64,000 nt of DNA from positions 941,075 to 1,005,074 of the forward strand of contig OX442437.1 of NCBI GenBank assembly GCA_949361645.1, in the 5' to 3' direction. The position numbers and the translations under genes were made by a program. The notes under the pieces were generated by a model. The model did not search any database. It saw only the letters and a list, made by a program, of their open reading frames with translations, and was not told the origin of the DNA. Shown piece by piece: positions 14,901-27,625 of this stretch; positions within the stretch are counted from its first letter, which is position 1; each line of letters begins with the position of its first letter. The stretch is from Spongilla lacustris (lineage: Eukaryota; Porifera; Demospongiae; Spongillida; Spongillidae).

Positions 14901-17003
14901 CACATACATCGTATCAAGATGCTAGTTTCCCAGGCCGTAACCCATGGTGACGATATAAGATTTGAGGCAGCCAGTGTTTCATCAAGAATTCTGGTGGAGC
15001 AGGTATTAGTATTATTTTCAATTGATGGGAAACCTGTGTTGAACATTTCTGCACCCCCACCCCCACCCCCCTCCCCAGGGCTCTAGCCAACAGGCTAAGA
15101 CCATCCTGAGGAGTGTGTTGGAGTCGTCTCCAAGGTTTCCCTACTGGCACTGTAGGTTGATGTTTCAGCTGATAGTAAGTTTTGAATTTGGAGGGTAGTG
15201 CTTCCTGCGTAGGGAGTTTCCTGATGATATCATACCTTTAGCTTTAATGTGTTTGGTTTTAATGTGTTTGGGTTTATGCTAAGTAGTAGGCCTGCTCATT
15301 TGAGTATACTTGGCCCACCCCACATTGACCTTACCCCACCCCTCACTGACCTTAGCCCACCCCACCTCTCACTGACCTTATCCCACCCCTCACTGACCTT
15401 AGCCCACCTCTCACTGACCTTACCCCACCCCTCACTGACCTTAGCCCACCCCTCACTGACCTTAGCCCACCTCTCACTGACCTTAGCCCACCCCACACTG
15501 ACCTTAGCCCACCCCTCACTGACCTTAGCCCACCCCTCGCTGACCTTAGCCCACCCCTCGCTGACCTTATCCCACCCCTCGCTGACCTTAGCCCACCCCT
15601 CGCTGACCTTAGCCCACCCCTCACTGACCTTAGCCCAACCCTCACTGACCTTAGCCCACCCCTCACTGACCTTAGCCCACCCCTCACTGACCTTAGTCCA
15701 CCCCTCACTGACCTTAGCCCACCCCTCACTGACCTTAGCCCACCCCTCACTGACCTTAGCCCACCTCTCGCTGACCTTAGCCCACCCCTCACTGACCTTA
15801 GCCCACCCCTCACTGACCTTAGCCCACCCCTCACTGACGTTAGCCCACCTCTCACTGACCTTAGCCCACCCCTCGCTGACCTTAGCCCACCCCTCGCTGA
15901 CCTTAGCCCACCCCTCATTGACTCAGAGGGTGGCATTGTAGAGCACATCAAACAATAGTACATTACTTAGTGAGACCAGACCAGCCTTTTTTAGGTGCTA
16001 CTGGCAATGATAATAGACACAAACATGTATATGCAATCAAATTCTATAATTTGCCATTTATGTAAAAAAAAAATTAATTTTTTCCTTCTATACGATCATA
16101 ATGAAAACTGTTGATACCTTCCCTCCTCCCCTCTCCCACTGGGAGGATTTAGTCCATGCCCTTAGAGAATTAAAAAACTTGGTTGTGTACATGTACATCT
16201 GATTTGAAATTGAGACACATATATTCAAGACCTAACAATCAATGATAAGTCATTGTTGACTTTGTTGAACGTGCAGGGTGTTCCAAATTAAACCACAAAG
16301 TTAACTAACTGATAATTGCTGCTAAATGCTCTAATGATGCGGGCTGACTAAATATTCCATTTATTAACTTAAGTGGATTTATAATTCCTGACGACACCTA
16401 ATTAAGAACATACAATTTTGTAGGTATCCAAAAGCTCCAACATCTGTTTGAATTCTAATAATTTCAACTTTGCTGAATTTATTAAAAATTCAAATCGCTA
16501 ATCAAGATACAAAACCACTCATTTCTTAATGTTGGGTGGGAAGGTTATTTAAAAGCATCTACATGTAACTGTCTTAAAATAATTAACTTCAGGTTAGAGG
16601 TTAAAATCTTGATTTTTTAAATGTACTTGATTTGTAAGGGTTTTTGCGATTTTTATCAATACTGAAGTAACCATTAAAGACGGTATTTCACCAGCACATC
16701 TTCTTTTGTGTTAGAACTTTTTAACAACAATTATTGTTTAATTAATGTTTGTGGTTAACTTATAAACAGTTTTCCTTGATTGTGGAACACCCTGTATATA
16801 CGAGGCAATGTACACAGTTATCACCCATGAGATTCTAGACTTACCTCTCACCAATAATATTATACCTGTAATTGTATCGTATTGATTTACATGTAGCAAC
16901 AATATTTCTTTAGGATGTGATGGCTAAGGAGAAAGACGTTACTGGCGTTTGCGCTCTTCTTACTAAGTGTGCTGAGTACACGCAGCAGGTGGATGCTCCC
17001 TAC

Positions 17004-17044
<41 letters not shown>

Positions 17045-19995
17045 ATGTGTGTGTGTGTGCATGTGTGCTTGTTGCCATCCTGGAGCTGATGCTCTTTCCT
17101 TATTGGTCAGGTTGCTCTCCATGCTGTACAAGGGGGCGGTGAGTTAACCCTAAGTATTAACTATCCAGTTAACTGATTGGTGCATTTGAAGGGCTCTAAA
17201 TGTGCAGCTTATGAACACACTACACCTCACACAACACACCACACCTCACACAAAACACCACACATCACACAAAACACCACACATCACACAAAACACCACA
17301 CATCACACAAAACACCACACATCACACAAAACACCACACCTCACACAACACACCACACATCACACAAAACACCACACATCACACAACACACTACACCTCA
17401 CACAACACACCACACATCACACAAAACACCACACATCACACAACACACTACACCTCACACAACACACAACACATCACACAAAACACCACACCTCACACAA
17501 CATACCACCCCTCACACCACACCTCACACAACATACCACCCCTCACACCACACCTCGCACAACATACCACCCCTCACATCACACAACACACCACACACCA
17601 CTCTTAATACACCTCATCATATACTTCTGCAAATACTTGATGCAATCAGAAGTTGTGCAATATATCATGAATGCTGAGTATTAATAATTAAATAAGTTGC
17701 ATGGGTAACAGTTGAACCATCAGTACTCTAAATTTGACTCCTCCCCTCTCCCTCCTCTCCTCCTCCTCCCCCTCCCTCCCCCTTCTCCCCCTCCCTCCCC
17801 CTTCTCCCCTCCCTCACCCTTCTCCCCCTCCCTCACCCTTCTCCCCTCCCCCTCCTCCTCCCCTCCTCCTTCCCTCCCCCTCCTCCCCCTCCTTCTCCTC
17901 ATCCCCCTCCCCTCCCCTCCTCCTTCCCTCTCCCTCCTCCCCTCCTCCTTCCCTCCCCCTCCTCCCCCTCCTCCCCCTCCTCATCATCTCCCTCCCCCTC
18001 CTTCCTCCCCCCTCCCCCTCCTCCCCTCCTCCCTCAGTACCTGCTCACACACAGGAACTATGCTGAGGCAGCTCGGGAGTTGAGTGCTTGTCGTGGTCTG
18101 TTGGATGGGTACAAAGGTCGATCGGCTTTGGAACTGGAAGCTTTCTACTTGGTCATACAAGTTGCACATCTCCTGGTTGCTGGGCAGGTGAGGGGCGGGG
18201 CAAGAGGGTGGGGAGGAGGCTGATGTGTGGGACACCATGTTTGCGGATTAACACTGGTGGGTGGGCCCTTTGTCAGGGGTGTGGTCAAGATGCTTGAGAT
18301 CATTCCTTGTTGGGCTCATTAGGGTGTGGTCAAGAGGTCCTCATGGGGGTGTGGTCAAGAGGTCCTCATGGTAACTCTAGGGAGCACCCCCATTCATGAT
18401 TTTAAGTACTATGTTTTGAAACCTGGTGGGCAGAATGGAAGGAGGGGAGGGGGAGGGGAATATATCTTAAAAACATACCTTTTCAAGGCATTGTCACCTT
18501 CACACCACTAGCACCCTTACAGCACCAGCACCCTCACTTACCACTAGCACACTCACAGCACCAGCACCCTCACAGCACCAGCACCCTCATTTAGCACCCT
18601 CATTTAGCACCAGCACACTCACAGCACCAGCACCCTCATTTAGCACCAGCACCGTTGATAACATTTTGTGTGCGCCACACGTCTGTACACAAAGGTGAAG
18701 ACATCAAAACCTCACTTGAAGAAGTTGCAACAGTGTGTGAAGTCTCTCAGTTTGGACGCAGAGCCAACAGTGCCAACAGGTCAGCTCACAGCAGAGAGCT
18801 TCCATTGGCTGACCAGGAAGCAGATCTATGTCATTGTTTACCTGGTACGTTGCTAAGGAACTGATTAAATACCGCAAAGGTAGTGGGGTTGAGGTGAGGA
18901 TTATGCTGAGGTGAGGGTTGTGCTGAGGTGAGGGTTGTGTATCATGTTATGTCCGGGACTCTAAATATTCTAATCAATAGATGACACCTCTATCACCTTC
19001 CTCTTCCCTCACCCTCCTCCATCCCACATTTCCACGCCCTCTTGCCCACATCTCCACACCCTCCCACATCTCCACACCCTCCTCCCACATCTCCACACCC
19101 TCCTCCCACATCTCCACACCCTCCCACATCTCCACACCCTCCCATATCTCCACACCCTCCTCCCACATCTCCACACCCTCCTCCCACATCTCCACACCCT
19201 CCTCCCACATCTCCACACCCTCCTCCCACATCTCCACACCCTCCTCCCACATCTCCACACCCTCCTCCCTCCTTGGATCAGGTGAGTATGATGCACTGGG
19301 TGCAGGCTGGCTACACGGAGAAGGCACTCTCGTTTGCTGACAAAGCCATGAAGCTCATTGAGGAGCAAAGAGGTTAGTTATAACCTCACCGGAACTCTGA
19401 CTTAAGTGGCACTATTGTGTGCAGAGGAAGACCATGTGGTCCTGATGCTTAAGGCCCACCTGCTCGAGAACACCATACTGTGTTTCCTGATGCAAGGGAG
19501 CCCCACAAGAGCAACTGATAATGTGAGTCAGCTGGTAACAGTACAGTACGTATGTATTGTGTGTACGTATGTATCGTGTGTATGTATGTGTGTATGTATG
19601 TGTGTGTATGTATGTATGTGTGTATGTATGTGTGTGTGTGTGTATGTATGCATGTATGTATGTATGTATGTATGTATGTATGTATGTGTATGTGTGTGTG
19701 TGTGCGTGTATGTGTGTGTGTGTGTGCGTGTATGTATGTATGTGTGTTTGTATGTGTGTATGTATGTATGTATGTATGTGTGTTTGTATGTGTGTATGTA
19801 TGTATGTGTGTATGTATATGTTGTGTATGTGCGTGTGTACCATATTATGTGGCCTATTGATCTGGTAACCTTTTCCTCCCAGTTGCAACAAGCAATTGAA
19901 GTGTGCCACAAACACCCTCAGTTGGTTTATTCTCACAGAGCTGTGCTTCATGCTCTTCTGGTATGTATGTGTGCGTGCGTGCGTGCGTGCGTGTG

Positions 19996-20029
<34 letters not shown>

Positions 20030-20829
20030 ATCAATGTACATTATGTGTGCTGTGTGATGTATATGTGCTTGTGTGTTATGTGTTGTGTTTGTATCTGTCA
20101 ATATTTACATGTACATGTACCTGGGGTTATATGTCCTTGTGCCCTTATATGTCCTTATGCCCTTATATGTCCTTATGCCCTTATATGTCCGTATGCCCTT
20201 ATATGTCCGTATGCCCTTATATGTCCTTATGCCCTTATATGTCCTTATGCCCTCATATAGGGGTTATATGCTCTGTCTTTGGATAATTTTGAGAAGTCTG
20301 TATCGCAGTTCACAACAGCATTACAGGTATGATCTATGCCTCTGAGGAGAAGTTAATGATGTAATAAGTTAGTGATGTAATACATTATTGCTGTAGTGAT
20401 GTAATGCATTTTTGCAGTAATAAGGTATTGCTGTAATTAATAAGTTAGTGGTGTAATACATTATTGCTGTAATAAGTTAATGATGTAGTATGTTATTGCT
20501 ATAATAAATTATTATGGGTTAGAGGGAATGTTGTGAGATGCTCTGTTGTGCCATGCCCAGCACACCAATGACCCAGACCTCAGAACGTTCATCATACTGA
20601 ACCTTGCCATTGCCTACATGAAGATAGGACCAGAGAAGGACCAAGAGGTAAGGGGAGGAGGGGTAAGAGGGGAGGAGTTGGGGAGGGGTAAGAGGGGAGG
20701 AGTTGGGGGTGGGGTGGTGAGTTTGCAATGTTCACATACATGTATGGTGCCTCATCTTCCTCTGGCCTTAGCTGTCAGCCCTGATGCAGTCACTGCAGGT
20801 GGACAGTCCCAGCACTGCGTACGTTGTGT

Positions 20830-20886
<57 letters not shown>

Positions 20887-23082
20887 TCTGTTTTTAGGGT
20901 TCCATTTTATTAAAACTTAATTCTTTTTAAATCAATCTATAAAATGATTTGACATTTTGCCATTTTCCCATTGGTATTAATGTGTTGAATTATGTGCCAC
21001 TCCCATACACACTGCATCTCACCGGTAGTGCCAGTTAACTGACTAAAATAATAAAACCTTTCATTCTTTACAGCTTTAAACATACCACAAACCTGCATGA
21101 TCTGCAAGGTGCACCTCTCTACACCTTGCAGGGTGTACCCAGTGCACCTCCCTACACCTTGCAGGGTGTACCCAGTGCACCTCCCTACACCTTGCAGGGT
21201 GTACCCAGTGCACCTCCCTACACCTTGGTGCACTTCCCTACACCTTGCAGGGTGTACCCAGTGCACCTCCTTACACCATGCAGGGTGTACCCAGTGCACC
21301 TCCCTACACCATGCAGGGTGTACCCAGTGCACCTCTCTACACCATTTGGTGTTTTTTAGTGTTCCTCTGTATCCGCAGATTTTGATATAATTGATCACCA
21401 ATACAATGACTGACCTCTGTTACCTTCTTTGTGACCTCTGGTACCTTCTTTGTGACCTTTGGTGCCTTCTTTGTGACCTCTGGTACCTTCTTTGTGACCT
21501 TTGGTGCCTTCTTTGTGACCTTTGGTGCCTTCTTTGTGACCTCTGGTGCCTTCTTTGTGACCTCTGGTGCCTTGTGAGATGTATTATTTTAATTTATTGG
21601 ACCCAAGGGGTGGGTGAATTGTCTCAATCCAATGAAATGTGGTTTGTGGGTGTTGGAAAAGGGGGGATGCGACTTGTTTATTCACGGAAGGTGTAGATGT
21701 TGAGTGTGCGTATTCTCACACATCAGGTGCTAGTGTGTGTGGATGAAGGAGGGAGAGGGGAGGGAAGGAAGGAGAGGGGAGGAGGAAGACCAAATTGCAT
21801 CATTGGCTCAATATAACAATTGCAAATCATTGGGTGTGCATGTGCATGTAGAAGTGTGGGTAGGCGTGGTGTTGTGATACTGTTGATGTTTGATTGTTGC
21901 CCTACACGCATGCACTTATGAAATACATGTGCAGACGTATCAGACTTCAGTACCCATGCACGTATTCCTCCTCCCCTTCCCACTTCTTTCCCTTTCACCC
22001 ACCCCTCCCACCGCAGGTGCCAGAGCTTGAAGGCAGCTGCATTTTATGTTCGAGGACTGTACTCATCCTGCCAGCTGAAGCTTCACGATGCTAAGTTAGT
22101 GATGTGTGAGAATTATTAGTAGTTAATGATAAGTTAGTGATGTGTGACATGTGAATTATTAGTAGATAGGTTTAAGTTATTTACATATGTGGTTGTATGT
22201 CTTTGAAGATCCAAGAGGTAGTGCATACACGTGCACACACTAGCTAACACATGCACACACTAGCTAACATGTGCACACACTAGCTAACACGTGCACACAC
22301 TAGCTAACATGTGCACACACTAGCTAACACGTGCACACACTAGCTAACACATGCACACACTAGCTAACATGTGCACACACTAGCTAACACATGCACACAC
22401 TAGCTAACATGTGCACACACTAGCTAACACATGCACACACTAGCTAACATGTGCACACACTAGCTAACACATGCACACACTAGCTAACACGTGCACACAC
22501 TAGCTAATACGTGCACACACTAGCTAACACGTGCACACACTAGCTAACACGTGCACACACTAGCTAACACGTGCACACACTAGCTAACACATGCACACAC
22601 TAGCTAACATGTGCACACACTAGCTAACATGTGCACACACTAGCTAACATGTGCACACACTAGCTAATACGTGCACACACTAGCTAACATGTGCACACAC
22701 TAGCTAACACATGCACACACTAGCTAACATGTGCACACACTAGCTAACATGTGCACACACTAGCTAACATGTGCACACACTAGCTAACACGTGCACTACT
22801 TGATTTCGCAAAAAAAGTAACCTTTAAAGAGATACATGTGCACACACACACACACACTCACACTGACATACTCACTCACTGTTTCTTTGTTATTATGTGC
22901 TGTGATAATTTATTAAGTTTGTTCATTGAACAGACGCCATCTTAGAGAGAGTTTGGTGATGTCCAACACAGGGGACCTGAACAAACTGACCACTTGTTCC
23001 CTTATCCTCCTGGGCCAGATATTCTTGTCTCTTGGTAATACAAAGGTACTGCACATGCGAATGCAACAGGTTTCAATGTGTG

Positions 23083-23155
<73 letters not shown>

Positions 23156-26100
23156 GTGTTGTGTTGTGTTGTGTTGTGTTGTGTTGTTTGTACATGTATC
23201 AGGAAACAATGGATATGGTCAGTCCAGCTATGCTATTAGCCAGCAAGATTCCAGACAGGATGTTGCAGCTGTGGGCTTCACGACTGTTAGGGGGTGAGTA
23301 TAATATTGGATGAGTGGTGTGTAGTATAATATTGGATGAGTGGTGTGTAGTATAATATTGGATGAGTTGTATGTAGTATAATATTGGATGAGTGGTGTGT
23401 AGTATAATATTGGATGAGGGGTGTGTAGTATAATATTGGATGAGTGGTGTGTAGTATAATATTGGATGAGTGGTGTGTAGTATAATATTGGATGAGTGGT
23501 GTGTGGTATAATATTGGATGAGTGGTGTGTGGTATAATATTGGATGAGTGGTGTGTAGTATAATATTGGATGAGTGGTGTGTAGTATAATATTGGATGAG
23601 TGGTGTGTGGTATAATATTGGATGAGTGGTGTGTAGTATAATATTGGATGAGTGGTGTGTGGTATAGGCATCCAACAATAGTTGGCCCTTTGCTAATGGC
23701 CCCCAACATCTTGCTAGTCTAATGGCCCCCCCAACATCTAATGGCCCCCCCAACATCTTGCTAGTCTAATGGCCCCCAACATCTTGCTAGTCTAGTCTAA
23801 TGGCCCCCAACATCTTGCTAGTCAAATGGCCCCCCCAACATCTTGCTAGTCTAATGGCCCCCAACCAGGGCCGGTGAGAGCCGTAGTGAGGCCCGGGGTA
23901 ACATATCATTTGAGGGCCCCATAGGCCCTAAAAATACGAGTGTGGGGGGGGGTCCCCCTTGAGATTGGCCCGCCGGGCCCCCTATTATATTTTGGGGCCC
24001 CTGTTATACCTTGGGGCCCGGGGTAAGTAACCCCGCTTACCCCCCCTCTCACCGGCCCTGCCCCCAACATCTTGCTAGTCTAATGGCCCCCAACTCCTTA
24101 TTAGTGCACCCTCCTCTCTATTGGCCCAGCCTCTCACTAATGGCCCCCATCCCCCTGCAGAACTGCACCACATGACTGGCAATCAACAAGGCGAGGAGGC
24201 GGAGAAGCAACAGTATGCTAAGATCCTCAGAGAACTACAGGCTGGTAGGTGGCCTGTTGATGATAGGGTTGGGTTTAGTGTGGGTGGGAGAGGTGTGGGT
24301 GTGTGTTGCACATGTGGCTTCGAGTAACAATCAGAGGGCATAGTTGAGGTCATCGGGCAGGGGTGTGTTGAGACCATATTTGGGCACAGGGCTGAGACCA
24401 TATATTTGTATAGAGGTGTGTTGGACTGGTGTGGAGGCCATGTTTGGTCAGGGTGTAGACCATATTTGGTCAGGGTGTAGACCATATTTGGGCAGAGGTT
24501 GTTGAGGCAATGTTTGGAATTGCACAATTGGATCTCAGATTTTTATGTGATTGGTCCAACTCTATTGCTGAAGCTACATTATTACTTATTAACACCAGAT
24601 GGTGTCTTGGCAGCACCATTGATATTACTGGATGGTAACCAAGACTAGGGTGGGTGCTATGGTAACACAAGTACAGTGTGCATGTAGTTAAGGCATTGTC
24701 ACGAATGCTGGCTTCTTTCTAGACCAAGCTGAGGCCATCAAATCACCCCACTGCAGCCTAGTGCAGGTAAGAAACCTCTACCAGTGCCCATTGCCTTGTC
24801 ACCTTTCCCATCTCTCCTCTGCCCCCTTTGCCCTCGCTCCTCTGCCCCCTTTGCCCTCGCTCCTCAACTTTCTCACTCCTTTTCTGCCTTTCCCCTATTT
24901 CCTCTCCCTGCCTTCTATCCCCTCCAAATGTTCTCCCTATGCACTATGTACAGTGGACTGTGGGGGAGTGGCCTGTATCCAAGGCAGCACCCGCAGAGGA
25001 CCACCATCAGTTACACAGTAGAACAGAGCTGCCTATTGCTTCTATGTTTGACTCGCACCTGTTCAGAGATATTCCTAAATGTCTCCCGAGTATTTCTGGG
25101 TTAGCGATGAAGGCTCCTTCATCGTCATACACACCTTCAAGCTCAGAGCGCTCCCAAGATAAGATGGAGGATGACATGCAAGAGCCAATGGAGGTGGCTG
25201 TTACAGACACAGCGCCTGGAAGACCTGTGCCACCACAAGGGGATGTTTTGAAGCGTAGTATCAGTTTGCAGCAAAAGAATGAGGTCAATGAAAGACCCTT
25301 TTCAAGTGGAAGACCACCCTCTAGTCTGACCAATGAAAGGCTTCCTTTCAGTCTGACCAACGAAAGGCCCCCTTCTAGCCTGACTAGTGAAAGACCATCT
25401 TCTAGTCTGACTAATGAAAGACCATCTTCTAGTCTGACCAATGAAAGACCATCTTCTAGAGGCAGGGAAAGGCCCCCATCGAGCCTGACCAATGAAAGGC
25501 CCCCATCGAGCCTGACCAATGAAAGGCCCCCATCGAGCCTGACCAATGAAAGGCCCCCATCAAGCCTGACCAATGAAAGGCCCCCTTCTAGTATGACCAA
25601 TGAAAGGCACCCTTCTAGTAGGATCAATGAAAGGCCCCCTTCAAGTCTGACCAATGAAAGGCCCCCTTCAAGTCTGACCAATGAAAGGCCCCCATCAAGT
25701 CTGACCAATGAAAGGCCCCCTTCAAGTCTGACCAATGAAAGGCCCCCTTCAAGTCTGACCAATGAAAGCCCTTTCGGGAATACTATTCATTGTGATAAAG
25801 CCTTGCAGCAAGGTGGCTTATTTCCTACTCGCTTGGAGTCCACAGTTAAGACTTCTGAAGGCGTTGGGTCATATAACAGAGCTCCATTCGTCCCTCACAG
25901 CGAACAGGAAGTGGGGGAGCATCGTGGTAGTCAATCACTCAAGAGCTTGCCATCATGGAAGCAAGGGCCTAACAGCTATGCTCAGGGTAGCCCTCACCAA
26001 GTGGCAGGGCCATCTACACAACCTGACCGCAGGTTACATGGTACAGCCATGTCTAATCCCACAGTCCAAGGTCCAGCTTTGTCCAACCCCACAGTGCAAA

Positions 26101-27591
26101 GTCCAGCCATGTCCAACCCCACAGTGCAAAGTCCAGCCATGTCCAACCCCACAGTGCAAAGTCCAGCCATGTCCAACCCCACAGTGCAAAGTCCAGCTTT
26201 GTCCAACCCCACAGTGCAAAGTCCAGCCATGTCCAACCCCACAGTGCAAAGTCCAGCCATGTCCAATCCCACAGTGCAAAGTCCAGCCATGTCCAACCCC
26301 ACAGTCCAAGGTCCAGCTTTGTCCAACCCCACTACCACTACCCAGAGACCTTTGCAACACAGAACACAACGCCCTGCTCATGTGCCACAATCGACTCCAC
26401 AGGCCACCTCTTCCTCCCCTCCTCTGTTACCTGGAGAGACCACTCCTGCATCTCGGGCAAATCCACTGATGCACACAATGTTTGCTTCTGGTCCCCAGGC
26501 TGAACAATCCACTCCATCGTGGGCCCAGCAGTCTTCCCAGGTCCAACAATCAATATCTCGTCCCCAGGCCCAGCAAACTTCCCTTCACCTCCAAGCCCAG
26601 CATCCCTCCCCTCATCCCCAGGCCCAGCATTCTTTTTCTTCTCCGTCTTCTTCTCCTCATCCCCAGGCCCAGCACCCCTCCCCTCAGCAGACAAAACAGA
26701 TGACCTCACCTCAGACGAGGGACAGCCCTCTGACCCAGATGCTGAAAGCTCAGGGGACACACGCCAGCAGTTCCCTTGCGGCTCAGAACCGTGTCGGTAG
26801 TCAGGGCAGTGAGCTTACGTTGTCACAACAGCACGTGCAGCCACAGGTTTTGGCACAACCAAAAAATCAAGAGCTGCAACCGCAGGAGCTGCAGTGGCAT
26901 CAGCAGCAACTCCAGCAGCAGCAGCAGCAGCAGCAGCTCCAACAGCAGCAGCATTTGCAAAGATTCCAGCAGCACGTGCTGCAACAGCAGCAGTTACAGC
27001 AACAGCAGCTGCAGCAACAGCAGCTGCAACAACAACAGCTGCAACAACAACAGCAGCAGCAGAAGCTACTACAGCAGCAGCAGCTGCAGCAGATGCGCAT
27101 GCATCAGGCACAGCAGCTGAAATCTGAACAGCAGCAGCAGTTGCTGCAGGCTCCTTTGACTCCGCCCACACCACCTTTGCCGTCACTGTCGCAACAGCAC
27201 CAGCACATCACACCACCATCACAGCACCTACACTTAACCACGCAGCACCACCTTGCATCGCCTGCACCAGCACAGCAGCACCTTGTCCAGCCAGCATCAT
27301 TTCAGCAGCACCATTTGTCGTCTCCAACACCAACGCAGCAATGCTTAACACCTCCGACACCGCTTCAGCGCCACTTGACACCTCCGACACCGCAGAAGCA
27401 CCTCATTTCAATGGCAGCATCACAGCACATAGCGCCATCGCCACCGGCACAACAATACCAGCTGACGTCGCCGACACCCTCACAACAGCAGGTAACACCA
27501 GAGCAGCTGCAGCAGCACCAACTGCAGCAGAAGACTCTGCAGCAGTTCCAACAACATCAGTTCTTGATGCTACAACAAAGACAGCAGCAGC

Positions 27592-27625
<34 letters not shown>

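Noticed and set aside
15249..15963. Repetitive proteins on both strands (SLTLAHP and RGGLRSV repeats)
   Set aside because: Products of the 21-bp intronic minisatellite, not conserved sequence.
22225..22797. CRISPR-like regular array
   Set aside because: Units are contiguous 20-bp repeats with no unique spacers, in an animal intron; the same holds for every other array in the window.
25007..25762. Antisense frame of 251 residues with a LEGGLSLVR repeat
   Set aside because: It is the complement of the in-frame Ser/Pro repeat of MAU2; no independent start or homology.
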